NCBI GenBank assembly: GCA_012841005.1
Contig: DUVO01000010.1
Location: forward strand, 1-12,538
Direction: 5' to 3'
Source: Bacillota bacterium
GTDB taxonomy: Bacteria; Bacillota; DTU030
Length of the DNA: 12,538 bases
The notes beneath the pieces are model-generated. The model saw only the letters and a list, made by a program, of their open reading frames with translations, ran no database searches and was not told the origin of the DNA. Made by a program: the position numbers and the translations under genes. Positions within the stretch are counted from its first letter, which is position 1. Every line of letters starts with the position of its first letter. Of the stretch, positions 4,912-12,538 are shown piece after piece.

Positions 4912-7275
4912 CTACTTGGATAATTGTACGACCGTAACCCCGGTACCCCCTTCCCGATATCCGCCCAGGCGAAAGGACTGGATATGGGGATGATGGGCCA
5001 AGAGGTCCTGGACAGCTTTCCGCAAGGCCCCCGTTCCCTTACCATGAATCAGGTAAACCTGATCCAGGCCCGCCAGGTAGGCGTCATCCAGGTATTTCTC
5101 CACCTGGTAAACCGCCTCATCGGTAGTTAACCCCCGTAAATCAAGTTCCGCTGCCACCTCCTGGGCCTTGGCGCTGTAGAGGCGACCGGTACCGGATTTG
5201 GGAGCAGCAGCGGCTTCCGGTGCTACCCGCTGCACCTGTTCCAATTCCACCATGACCTTCATCAGCCCCATCTGAACCAGAACTTGATTGCCCGTGGGTG
5301 CTTCCAGGACATAACCCTTCTGGTTCAAGTGGGTGAGTAAAACGGTTTCTCCCGGCTTCAAATCCCGGGGAGCCTCCTGCCTCTCTTCGGGAAGCAGGCC
5401 CTCCATTTCCTCCTCCAATTCTTCCCGCAGCTTTGCCAGGCCGCTCCGGGCCTCCTGGGCCACCTGGGTACACTCCCGCTCCAATAGGTTCCTGGTCTCT
5501 TTTCGCAGCTCAGCCAGGATCATTTCTGCTTCCCTCCGGGCCCTGTTCACAATCACCAGGGCGTCCTGCCGGGCCCTGGCCAGGGTGTGCCGGCGCTCTT
5601 CCTCTAAACGGGCCACTTCCCTTTCATACCGCTCCTGCAGGCTTTGCAGGCGGTATCTAACCCGTTCCGCCTCAGTCCGATCGTGAAAGGCCTTCACCCT
5701 GTCCTCTTCCAGGGACTTGATCAGGTCCTCCACCCGGACGGCCTCCTTGCTTAAAAAATCCCTGGCTGTCTTAATTACCTCTTCCGGCAGCCCCAATCGC
5801 CGGGCGATGGCAAAGGCATTGCTGCTTCCGGGCACACCGATGAGGAGGTTATAGGTGGGGGCCAGTGTTTCCACATTAAACTCCACCGAAGCATTCTCAA
5901 CCCGGGGATATCTGTAGGCAAAGGTCTTCAATTCACTGTAATGGGTGGTGGCAACAACCCTGGTCTGACGGGCGTGCAGGTTATGGAGAATGGCCATTCC
6001 CAGGGCCGCACCTTCCGTCGGGTCAGTCCCGGCCCCCAATTCGTCCAACAGCACCAGGGACCTGGCAGTACAGCGGGTGAGGATATCGATAATATTCTTC
6101 ATATGCCCGGAAAAGGTGCTCAGGCTCTGTTCAATGCTCTGCTCATCGCCAATGTCCACAAAAACCTGGTCGAAAACTGCCGTCTCGGCGCCGGGAGCGG
6201 CAGGCAGGTGTAAACCCGCCTGGGCCATCACCGCCAGGAGCCCCAGTGTCTTAAGGGTCACCGTCTTGCCCCCGGTATTGGGCCCTGTTATTACCAGGAT
6301 ATGAAAATCACGTCCCAGGTAGAGGTCAATGGGGACTACTTCTCCCTCCAACAGGGGATGACGGGCCTGGGGTAGATCGATATATCCCTCTTGATTAAAG
6401 CGGGGCTCGACTCCATCCAGCTCCAGGCTGTAGCGGGCCTTGGCAAAGGCAAAATCCAGCCGGGCCAGAACTGATAAATTATTTTGGATAACATCGGCCA
6501 CCTGGGCCACTGCCTGGGAAAGCTCAGCCAGGATCCTTTCCACTTCCCGCTTCTCGGCGGCCTGGCACTCCCGCAGGCGGTTGTTGAGCTCCACCACCGC
6601 CATGGGTTCAATAAAAAGGGTTGCCCCGCTGCCCGACTGGTCATGGACAATCCCCGCCACCTGGTTCCGGTATTCCTGCTTGACGGGAATCACATAGCGA
6701 TTTTCCCGAATGGTTACTATTGGTTCCTGGAGGAATTTCTGCATGGTGCTGGCGCGGACTATACTGTCCAAGCGCTCCTTGATCCGGGTATTGATACTGG
6801 CAATCTGCCTGCGGATCCGGTACAGCTCTGCACTGGCCCTGTCGGCCAGTTCTTCTTCGGAGACTATTGCGTCCCGGATCCGTTTCTCCAAATCGGGGAA
6901 ATTCTGGATCTCCGCCGCATATTTCTGGAGCAGGGGGCTTACTTCCCCTAAAGGTTCAAAAAATTTCTGCAAGCGCCGTCCCGCGGCCAGGACATCGGCC
7001 ACCGCCAGCAGCTCCCGGAGTTCCAGACTGGCCCCTACCTTGGTCTTACGCAAAGACGGCCTGATATTACTAATTCCCTCCAGGGGAACCCGGGAAAAGG
7101 ACCGAAGTATACTGCGGGCTTCCGTCGTTTCCTGCTGCCTCTGGACGATTAGTTCCAGGTCAGATACCGGTTCCAGGGCCAGGGCCAGCTCCCGCCCCAA
7201 ACTGCTGGCTGCCAACCGGCCCAATTTCTCCCTGATTAGCGGGAATTCCACTTTCTCCAAAACCCTTTTATCCAT
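4912..7275 (-). CDS. mutS2: MutS2 (RqcU-type) ATPase with Smr nuclease domain
   Basis: The 787-residue product matches the usual MutS2 length. It lacks the mismatch-recognition domain of MutS and has a core/clamp region (about 1-310), an ABC ATPase with Walker A GPNTGGKT (331-338), Walker B VLLDE (to 412) and TDPTEG, then a long charged coiled coil (about 505-635), a KOW-like segment (about 640-690) and a C-terminal Smr domain with LDLRG (712-716) and HGKGTG (744-749). Family knowledge: MutS2 binds stalled, collided ribosomes and helps split them for rescue; an older role in suppressing recombination is also reported. An upstream in-frame GTG at 7284 exists, but AAAGGTG is 6 bases from ATG 7275, and the conserved N-terminus begins there. 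It follows the U32 gene by about 50 bases and ends before terminator hairpins. It looks intact. Confidence 0.97.
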   Translation of the reverse strand: MDKRVLEKVEFPLIREKLGRLAASSLGRELALALEPVSDLELIVQRQQETTEARSILRSFSRVPLEGISNIRPSLRKTKVGASLELRELLAVADVLAAGRRLQKFFEPLGEVSPLLQKYAAEIQNFPDLEKRIRDAIVSEEELADRASAELYRIRRQIASINTRIKERLDSIVRASTMQKFLQEPIVTIRENRYVIPVKQEYRNQVAGIVHDQSGSGATLFIEPMAVVELNNRLRECQAAEKREVERILAELSQAVAQVADVIQNNLSVLARLDFAFAKARYSLELDGVEPRFNQEGYIDLPQARHPLLEGEVVPIDLYLGRDFHILVITGPNTGGKTVTLKTLGLLAVMAQAGLHLPAAPGAETAVFDQVFVDIGDEQSIEQSLSTFSGHMKNIIDILTRCTARSLVLLDELGAGTDPTEGAALGMAILHNLHARQTRVVATTHYSELKTFAYRYPRVENASVEFNVETLAPTYNLLIGVPGSSNAFAIARRLGLPEEVIKTARDFLSKEAVRVEDLIKSLEEDRVKAFHDRTEAERVRYRLQSLQERYEREVARLEEERRHTLARARQDALVIVNRARREAEMILAELRKETRNLLERECTQVAQEARSGLAKLREELEEEMEGLLPEERQEAPRDLKPGETVLLTHLNQKGYVLEAPTGNQVLVQMGLMKVMVELEQVQRVAPEAAAAPKSGTGRLYSAKAQEVAAELDLRGLTTDEAVYQVEKYLDDAYLAGLDQVYLIHGKGTGALRKAVQDLLAHHPHIQSFRLGGYREGGTGVTVVQLSK

Positions 7276-7326
7276 CAGCCACACCTTTCTTGCCTTTTAT
7301 AAATATAATAAATATAATCCTGACAT
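7276..7326 (-). promoter_or_regulatory. AT-rich spacer before mutS2 with tandem 9-bp repeat, possible weak promoter
   Basis: On the plus strand ATAAATATA occurs twice in tandem at 7299-7316. On the minus strand this gives TATAAA-like -10 sequences, and TGTCAG lies 18 bases upstream of one of them as a poor -35. A start there would leave a short leader containing the mutS2 ribosome site. The composition contrasts sharply with the GC-rich flanks. It may be a secondary promoter that keeps mutS2 expressed independently. Confidence 0.25.
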
Positions 7327-8901
7327 TTATTCTACGCCCCGGTAGTAATGGCCCTTGGTTTTCCCCTCTGGATACAGCCTCTCTGCGGCGGCCGCCAGTT
7401 CTTCCCCGTCAAAATCCCGGTCGGCATAGGCCCTCAAGCCTTCCCGGTAAAGTCTTGTTGTCGCGGCCACATAGGCGGCATCCCGGTTCCGTCCTTCAAT
7501 CCTGAGAAAATCGACACCTATCCTGGCAAACCGGGGTATATCCTCGACCAGGCACATCTCCCGGGCGTTGAAAAGGTGCATCCTTCCCTGCCGGTCCCGC
7601 AGGAAGGGAAACATGATACCCTTTCGGTCTTTTAGATATAGGTCCGCACTCTGCCGGGCCGCTGTCCCCTGGGCGCCCCTCCCCTTTCCAGCACCGGCAA
7701 ATTCAGAAAAATAGTGCTCGGTAACCATGAGGGGCAATTGTCCGGCCGCCAGACACTCCACCTCCAGGGAAGACCGCAGGACAATATCCTCAACCTGCTT
7801 AAAATCCAATTCCGGCGAAAGGGTTGCCCTCCCGACCCCATGATCCCGGAGAAAATCCAGGGCCAGGCTGTTGAAAAGATTGAAGCCATAATCGACGGCC
7901 AGGGGAAGGTCCAGCTCCTCCCGGGCCATCTGGAAGACCGCCAGGTTGCCGGCCTGAAGGCCGTCCACCCCCAGGGCCGCCCCTTCCCAGAAAAAGTCCC
8001 TCACAGCCGCGACCGGTAGTAAAACCCCGGTTGAAAATCTGGCCCAGCTGCCGTTTTTCCTCAGCCGTTACCCGGTAGTTTTCCGGATCTGCCCAGTAGC
8101 GGTCCAGGGCTTCCCGGTAGATCCGGACAACAGTGGCCACATATTCGGGCCTCTTCATGCGCCCTTCTATCTTAAAGGCCGCCACCCCCGCCCGGCACAG
8201 GTCGGGGATGTATTCAATCAGCGCAGGTCCCTGGTACTCAGCAGGTGTCCCTCCCGGACTTCCTCCCCTCTTCCCGGCTCATCCCCGCGGACCAGGCTGT
8301 ATTCCAGGCGGCAGGGTTGGGCACAGCGCCCCCGGTTGCCACTCCGGCCCCAGATCAGGCTACTCATCAGGCACTGTCCCGAATAACAGATACAGAGGGC
8401 ACCGTGGACGAAGACCTCCACCTCCAGGGAGGTACCCTCCACCAGCCGTCTGATTTCCTCCAGACACAGTTCCCGGGCCGGTATAACCCGGGTGAAACCC
8501 AAACCTTCCAGGAACCTGGCCCCCTCCAGGTTGTGGACAGTCATCTGGGTGCTGGCATGGAGGGGAAGGGCGGGAAAGAGCTCCCGCACCAGGTGGGCGA
8601 CCCCTAAATCCTGGACGATTATTCCATCTACGCCCAATTGATAGAGATAGCTGAGATAAGGGACCAGTTCCTCCATTTCGCCGTCGGCGATCAGGGTATT
8701 GACAGTGACCAGCACCTTGACCCGGCGCAGGTGGGCTGTCCGCACTGCTTCCTCCAGCTTCTCCCGGGTAAAGTTCTGGGCGTACTGCCGCGCATTGAAG
8801 GCCTGGCCTCCCAGGTACACCGCATCGGCGCCATTCTCTATGGCGGCCAGGAGTGAGTCCCAGCTGCCCACAGGAGCCAGCATTTCCGGTTTTTGCATCA
8901 T
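7327..8901 (-). pseudogene. Broken U32-family peptidase / RNA-modification gene (frameshift plus internal deletion)
   Basis: The N-terminal part (8901-8218) holds a complete U32 barrel start and the family signature E162-VFVHGALC-ICYSGQC-LMS-S (to about 181), with further cysteines at 193 and 197. It meets TGA at 8220-8218. The homology continues one frame over (LIEYIP, then AAFKIEGRMKRPEYV to NRGFTTG, about 8219-8010), then returns to the first frame (GVDGLQAGNLAVF, from about 8000) and runs to a normal C-terminus (KGHYYRGV) at 7327. The three pieces total about 525 codons, against roughly 800-850 in long Clostridial members. Between NRGFTTG and GVDGLQAGNL the DUF3656 region and part of the second barrel are missing. 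The ribosome site GAGGTGA precedes ATG at 8901. Family members act in tRNA/rRNA hydroxylation (TrhP, RlhA) or as supposed peptidases. The gene is probably dead; two assembly errors are the alternative, though they would not explain the missing domain well. Confidence 0.8.
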
Positions 8902-8983
8902 CTCCAGCAGGTCACCTCGTTAATTGGAGTAGTTAAGAAAGACCCAGGACGTCAACAACAAAGGAAAAGAAGGTGGGCCGGTA

Positions 8984-10702
8984 TCACCCCTTCTGAAAAT
9001 AGTCCCGCACCCTTTCCCAGGGCCAGGTATTGATCAGATCCTGGGGTTCCAACCAGCCGCGCCTGGCCGCCGTTATCCCAAAGGCCATCTCCCGCAGCCG
9101 CTCCCCCGCGTGGGCATCGGTGTTGACGGCCAATTTGACTCCCATTTCCCTGGCCCGCCTGGCCCAGGTATCGGTCAGATCCAGCCTGTCGGGGGAGGCA
9201 TTTATCTCCAGCACCGTCCCGCTCCGGGCTGCCGCCGCCAGGACCGCCTCCAGATCTACCGCATAGGGTTCCCGCCGGCCCAGGATGCGGCCGCTGGGAT
9301 GGGCCAGAATATCCACATGGGGATTGGTAATGGCCTTGATAATGCGCCTGGTCATGGTTTCCCGGTCCTGGCGAAAATGGGAATGGACCGAGGCGATGAC
9401 CACATCAAGCTGTTCTAAAACACTATCGGGATAATCCAGGGAACCATCGGCCAGAATATCAACTTCCGTTCCCGCTAATAACTGGAAATTATCCAGTCTC
9501 CTGTTTATTTCCCTCACCTGTCCTGCCTGCTCCAGGAGCCTTTCCGGGGAGAGGCCGCCAGCAACCGCCAGGGAATGGGAATGATCGGTGATGGCCAGGT
9601 AGCTGTATCCCAGCTGCCGGGCGGCTTCCGCCATTTCTTCTATGGATTCAATGCCATCACTCCAATCGGTATGGCAGTGCAGATCCCCCCGGATATCTCC
9701 CAGGGTGACCAGGGAGGGAAGATTGCCGGCGGCGGCCGCTTCCACTTCCCCATTATCCTCCCGGAGCTCCGGGGGAATATACTGGAGTTCCAGCAGTTGA
9801 TAGACTACTTCCTCTTCCGTGACGGGAATAGCCCTGCCAGACTTATGGACCTGACACCCGTCCAGTTCCACACCCAGGGCGGCAGCCCGTTCCTGCAGCC
9901 GTTGATAGTGGCGGCGGGAGCCCGTGGCCCACAGCAGGGCCGGGGCATACTGCTTGGGGGTAACTACCCATAAGTCTACTTCAATTCCTAACCTGGTCTT
10001 GGCCACGACCCGATTCGTCCCTTTAGCAACGATTTGGGCAATCCGGGGCGAATGGGAAAAGAGATCGATAACCTTTTCCCCCTCTGTGGCGGCCGCCAGG
10101 ATATCCACATCTCCCACTTCATCCCGGCGCCGCCGCAGGCTTCCGGTAAAGCTTAAGGCCTCTACCTCACCTAATGAAGCCAAATCCTGGTACAATTCCT
10201 CGGCCAGGGGCAGGGCCACCCCCAGGGGCACCCGGCCCTGGCGGCTATTGAGGAGGTGAATACCCTTCAAGATCTTAAGTTCCGTCTTGGCGCCCAGGCC
10301 GGGCAGCTGGCGCAGCTGCCTTTTGCGGGCTGCCTCCTCCAATTCCGCCAGGGTGGTAATCCCCAGCTGGGAATAACAGGTATGCACCGTCCTGGGACCC
10401 ACCTCCGGCAGTACCAGCATATCTACCAACCCTGGTGGAACTTCCTGCCGCAGCTCTTCCAGAAAACGGCAGGTGCCTGTACTGAGGATCTCACCAATCT
10501 TGGCAGCCAGATCCTTCCCAATCCCGGTAATGGTCGCCAATTTTCCCTGCTCCCATAACTGGCGGATATCCCCCGAAAAACCTTTCAGGGCCCGGGCTGC
10601 TCGCCGGTAGGCCCTGATGCGGTAAGGGTTATCACCTTTAAGTTCCAGTAAATCGGCAATTTCCGTAAAAAGCCAGGCAATTTCCAGTTTTTCCAAGTCC
10701 AC
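8984..10702 (-). CDS. polX: DNA polymerase X family protein with PHP phosphoesterase domain
   Basis: The product has 572 residues, the length of bacterial PolX (B. subtilis PolX, formerly YshC). Order: an N-terminal helical 8-kDa-like domain (1-90) with helix-hairpin-helix DNA-binding segments (TGIGKDLAAKIG about 59-70, LPGLGAKTELK about 133-143); the polymerase palm with GSLR (187-190), the metal-binding D198-V-D200 and a third Asp at 243; then a PHP domain with LHCH (341-344), D373-HSH-376, TEVD (412-415), HSH (440-442), AHP (467-469) and NTDAH (527-531). All key carboxylates and histidines are present. Family knowledge: these enzymes fill short gaps in base excision repair and carry 3'-5' exonuclease and AP endonuclease activities in the PHP domain. 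The GTG at 10702 is only 2 bases from GGAGG; TTG at 10696, 8 bases away, is an equally good start. It lies 15 bases after cvpA. Confidence 0.97.
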   Translation of the reverse strand: MDLEKLEIAWLFTEIADLLELKGDNPYRIRAYRRAARALKGFSGDIRQLWEQGKLATITGIGKDLAAKIGEILSTGTCRFLEELRQEVPPGLVDMLVLPEVGPRTVHTCYSQLGITTLAELEEAARKRQLRQLPGLGAKTELKILKGIHLLNSRQGRVPLGVALPLAEELYQDLASLGEVEALSFTGSLRRRRDEVGDVDILAAATEGEKVIDLFSHSPRIAQIVAKGTNRVVAKTRLGIEVDLWVVTPKQYAPALLWATGSRRHYQRLQERAAALGVELDGCQVHKSGRAIPVTEEEVVYQLLELQYIPPELREDNGEVEAAAAGNLPSLVTLGDIRGDLHCHTDWSDGIESIEEMAEAARQLGYSYLAITDHSHSLAVAGGLSPERLLEQAGQVREINRRLDNFQLLAGTEVDILADGSLDYPDSVLEQLDVVIASVHSHFRQDRETMTRRIIKAITNPHVDILAHPSGRILGRREPYAVDLEAVLAAAARSGTVLEINASPDRLDLTDTWARRAREMGVKLAVNTDAHAGERLREMAFGITAARRGWLEPQDLINTWPWERVRDYFQKG

Positions 10703-10717
10703 TCCCTCCAGGCTTTA

Positions 10718-11260
10718 TTACAATTCCCTTCTTTCCAGGGGTACCGGTTCCCCCGGCTGCGGCAGGCCCGGGACATCTCCCCCGGGCAGATAATTTTCCA
10801 CCAGTTCAAGAATCACCGGCATATATTGATCCAGGTAAGGGGCAATGATTGACTCAGACAGGGCCGCCTCCACCGGCGGCAGGGAAAAAAGTTGCAGGAC
10901 ACTGAGGAAAAAGGTGATGGCCACCAGGGCTACCAGGGCACCGACCAGGGCACCGCTGATGGCATTGACGGTATCCAATCCCGGTATTTTTACGATATGG
11001 GTACAGATGTACCCCAAAAGCCGCGCCGCCAGCATGACACCCAGGAGGATTAAGAGAAAGGACACCACCGCCAGGAGCGGCAGGGGTAATGTTATATACC
11101 GGAGCAGATTCATCTGCAGGGGCTGGTAATAACAGACGGCTAGGGTCAAGCCGGCAATGAGGCCGGCCAATTCAAAGACCTGGAGAATGAAGCCCCGCCG
11201 GTAGCCGGACCAGGTCCTGATACCCACGGTGAAAAGGACCACCACGTCCAGCCAGTTCAC
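10718..11260 (-). CDS. cvpA: CvpA-family integral membrane protein
   Basis: The 180-residue product begins NWLDVVVLF and has a YRRGF motif near 20-24, both typical of CvpA/YshB proteins. Hydrophobic segments at about 3-16, 24-45, 57-86 and 100-125 suggest four membrane passes, followed by a soluble, proline-rich C-terminal tail. The family was named for its need in colicin V export in E. coli; its real role, perhaps envelope homeostasis, is unclear. The GTG start at 11260 overlaps the zapA stop (GTGA), which implies translational coupling, and polX follows after 15 bases. The trio zapA-cvpA-polX, then mutS2, is the same order as in Bacillus subtilis (there without the U32 gene). Confidence 0.93.
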   Translation of the reverse strand: MNWLDVVVLFTVGIRTWSGYRRGFILQVFELAGLIAGLTLAVCYYQPLQMNLLRYITLPLPLLAVVSFLLILLGVMLAARLLGYICTHIVKIPGLDTVNAISGALVGALVALVAITFFLSVLQLFSLPPVEAALSESIIAPYLDQYMPVILELVENYLPGGDVPGLPQPGEPVPLERREL

Positions 11261-11532
11261 TCCTCTCCCCCCTCTGGCTTATCATCGCCCTTTTCCCTCG
11301 CTGCCCAACCCTTCTCATTCCATCTGGAGGTAAAATAGAGATCGGCAATGTTGACTGCCGCCAGAACAGCCACCTGGGTAGAGGCCAATTTAGGGTTTCG
11401 CTCCTTTATCTCTTGCATGATGGCGTCCACATAATGGGCTATTTCCTTAATATATTCAGGATTGGCCCGGCCCTTCAGGGTATATTCTTCCCCAAAAATC
11501 CGCACATTTACCTTATTCCTATCCTCACCCAA
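11257..11532 (-). CDS. zapA: Cell division protein ZapA
   Basis: The 91-residue product fits ZapA, a small coiled-coil protein that bundles FtsZ filaments at the division site. VNVRIFGEEYTLKG at residues 8-21 forms the N-terminal strand region, followed by YVDAIMQEI and a helical segment ending in AVLAAVNIADLYF, the usual family pattern. It starts with TTG at 11532 behind GTGAGG; an in-frame TGA lies three codons earlier, so no longer start is possible, and the next candidate (GTG at codon 9) would cut into the conserved strand. It is the first gene after the pheT terminator, and its promoter should lie in the 11533-11616 gap, although I see no clear -35/-10 pair there. Confidence 0.93.
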   Translation of the reverse strand: MGEDRNKVNVRIFGEEYTLKGRANPEYIKEIAHYVDAIMQEIKERNPKLASTQVAVLAAVNIADLYFTSRWNEKGWAAREKGDDKPEGGEE

Positions 11533-11616
11533 GTTTCCTCACCCTTTTCTTCGCCATCTAGGGATGGTAATTCCCCATCTGGCCGGAAAAATCCTTCCTT
11601 AACCTTAAAAGAACAC

Positions 11617-11639
11617 GGGAGGGAAAAAACCTCCCTCCC
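11617..11639 (-). terminator. Intrinsic terminator after pheT
   Basis: On the minus strand GGGAGGG (11639-11633) pairs with CCCTCCC (11623-11617) around a 9-base loop, and GTGTTCTTTT follows. It begins 11 bases after the pheT stop. The same stem is followed by TTTT on the plus strand, so it could work both ways, though no plus-strand gene is present. It separates the pheT transcript from zapA. Confidence 0.65.
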
Positions 11640-11650
11640 TTTTGCTGTTC

Positions 11651-12538
11651 CTATTGGCGCAGGGCGGCACCCAGGTTACCGGCCAAAGCCCTTACGATCC
11701 TGGTGTGGATTTCCGTTACCTCCTCATCGGTAAGGGTCCAGTCCGGGGCCCGGTAAACCAAACTGTAGGCCAGGCTCCTCTTACCGGCAGGTATCTGTTT
11801 CCCCTGGTACTGGTCAAAGAGTTTCACCTCCACCAGGAGTTCGCCACCGGCGGCGGCAATTACCTCTTCGACCTGGGCCGCTGTGACCCTTTCCTCGACA
11901 AGAATGGCCAGATCCCGGACCACAAAGGGGAAGCGGGGCAGCTGCCGGTAGCGAAGTTCCCCTTTCACCTTCCCCGCCAGGGCTTCCAGATCCAACTCGG
12001 CCAGGTATAGCCGTTCTTCGATATCCCACGCGGCTCCCACATCGGGATGCAGTTCCCCCATGAGGCCTAGTTGCTCCTCATCGACCCAAATCTCGGCCTG
12101 GCGCCCGGGATGGAAGGAAGGATGCTCCCCGGGGACAAAGGTCAGGGGACCAAGGCCCAATTCCTGGCCCAGGGCTTCCAGCAGTCCCTTGAGGGTGAAG
12201 AAATCCACTGGCTCTTCCGGACGGTTCCAGTTGGATTCCCGGGCCCTGCCTGCCAAGCCCAGGGCCAGGAACCGGGGTTCCTGGGGCAGTTCCCTTATGG
12301 GTAGCTGGGTTCGGTATGTGCGGCCGATTTCAAAGAAGGCCAGGTCGGTATTCTTGCGTTTGAGGTTGGTGGCCAGGGTTTCGATCATATTGGGCAGAAG
12401 GGTGGTCCGCATGACCGACTGCATTTCGGAAATAGGGTTTTGCAAAGGAATACACCGGCGCAAGGGATGGTCCTCCGGCAGCCGCAGGTAGTCGTAATAC
12501 CTGGGGCTGTAAAAACTGTAGGTTACTATTTCCGTCAA
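11651..12538 (-). CDS. pheT: Phenylalanine-tRNA ligase beta subunit, C-terminal part (5' end beyond window)
   Basis: The frame is open at the right edge, so only the last 295 residues of a protein usually near 800 are seen; the first residue shown is not a start. The visible part includes the end of the catalytic-core-like module (EIVTYSF at the edge, MRTTLLPNMIETLATNLKR, then AFFEIGRTY) and the C-terminal FDX-ACB domain of about 95 residues (from RFPFVVRDLAILV), which binds the tRNA anticodon stem region. PheT pairs with PheS to form the tetrameric enzyme that charges tRNA-Phe in the cytoplasm. It ends at TAG 11653-11651 just before a terminator. pheS should lie further upstream (higher coordinates), outside this window. 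Confidence 0.97.
   Translation of the reverse strand: MTEIVTYSFYSPRYYDYLRLPEDHPLRRCIPLQNPISEMQSVMRTTLLPNMIETLATNLKRKNTDLAFFEIGRTYRTQLPIRELPQEPRFLALGLAGRARESNWNRPEEPVDFFTLKGLLEALGQELGLGPLTFVPGEHPSFHPGRQAEIWVDEEQLGLMGELHPDVGAAWDIEERLYLAELDLEALAGKVKGELRYRQLPRFPFVVRDLAILVEERVTAAQVEEVIAAAGGELLVEVKLFDQYQGKQIPAGKRSLAYSLVYRAPDWTLTDEEVTEIHTRIVRALAGNLGAALRQ

Noticed and set aside
8211..8226. Programmed frameshift or selenocysteine at the TGA inside the U32 gene
   Set aside because: CTGCGC-TGA offers no slippery codons and no prfB-like closely spaced Shine-Dalgarno stimulator. The homology resumes in a different frame, which rules out simple TGA readthrough, and a second disruption lies 200 bases on.
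1..12538. CRISPR arrays, tRNA or rRNA genes, insertion sequences or prophage genes
   Set aside because: I saw no regularly spaced repeats, no tRNA-like cloverleaf or rRNA sequence, and no transposase, integrase or phage-like proteins.

Overview
The window reads as a moderately GC-rich (by eye mid-50s percent) chromosomal segment of an anaerobic, probably thermophilic Firmicute of the Moorella / Thermanaeromonas / Desulfotomaculum type. This rests on three things: the Clostridia-style order pheT, zapA, cvpA, polX, U32, mutS2; strong Shine-Dalgarno sites used with many TTG and GTG starts; and an aldehyde:ferredoxin oxidoreductase operon with NuoE/NuoF-like subunits. The genus is inference. Every gene I can support lies on the minus strand, so transcription runs from high to low coordinates.

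Right part (about 12538 to 4820) is housekeeping. It holds the 3' end of pheT, which closes with a hairpin terminator, then a run of zapA, cvpA (overlapping zapA by 4 bases), polX, a U32-family gene and mutS2, with terminator-like hairpins after mutS2. The U32 gene is broken: its reading frame is interrupted twice, and a central segment normal for long family members appears to be missing.

Middle part (about 4820 to 4280) has no protein gene I believe in, but it is dense with signals. There is a near-consensus sigma-A promoter, an AT-rich palindrome over the presumed start of transcription, and an mRNA leader of about 425 bases. The leader holds several strong helices, a three-codon mini-ORF with a good ribosome site, and a perfect Shine-Dalgarno sequence. 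That sequence is separated from the first gene's TTG start by an 11-bp hairpin. This looks like a regulatory leader, possibly a riboswitch, for the operon below.

Left part (4279 to the left edge) is that operon: a four-cluster ferredoxin-like protein, a tungsten/molybdenum aldehyde ferredoxin oxidoreductase, a MoaD-like sulfur carrier, a NuoE-like [2Fe-2S] protein and a NuoF/HymB-like flavoprotein cut by the window edge. Together they suggest an NAD(H)-linked, possibly electron-bifurcating, aldehyde/carboxylic-acid oxidoreductase complex with its own pterin-sulfur carrier. A perfect 14-bp inverted repeat between the oxidoreductase and moaD genes divides the operon.
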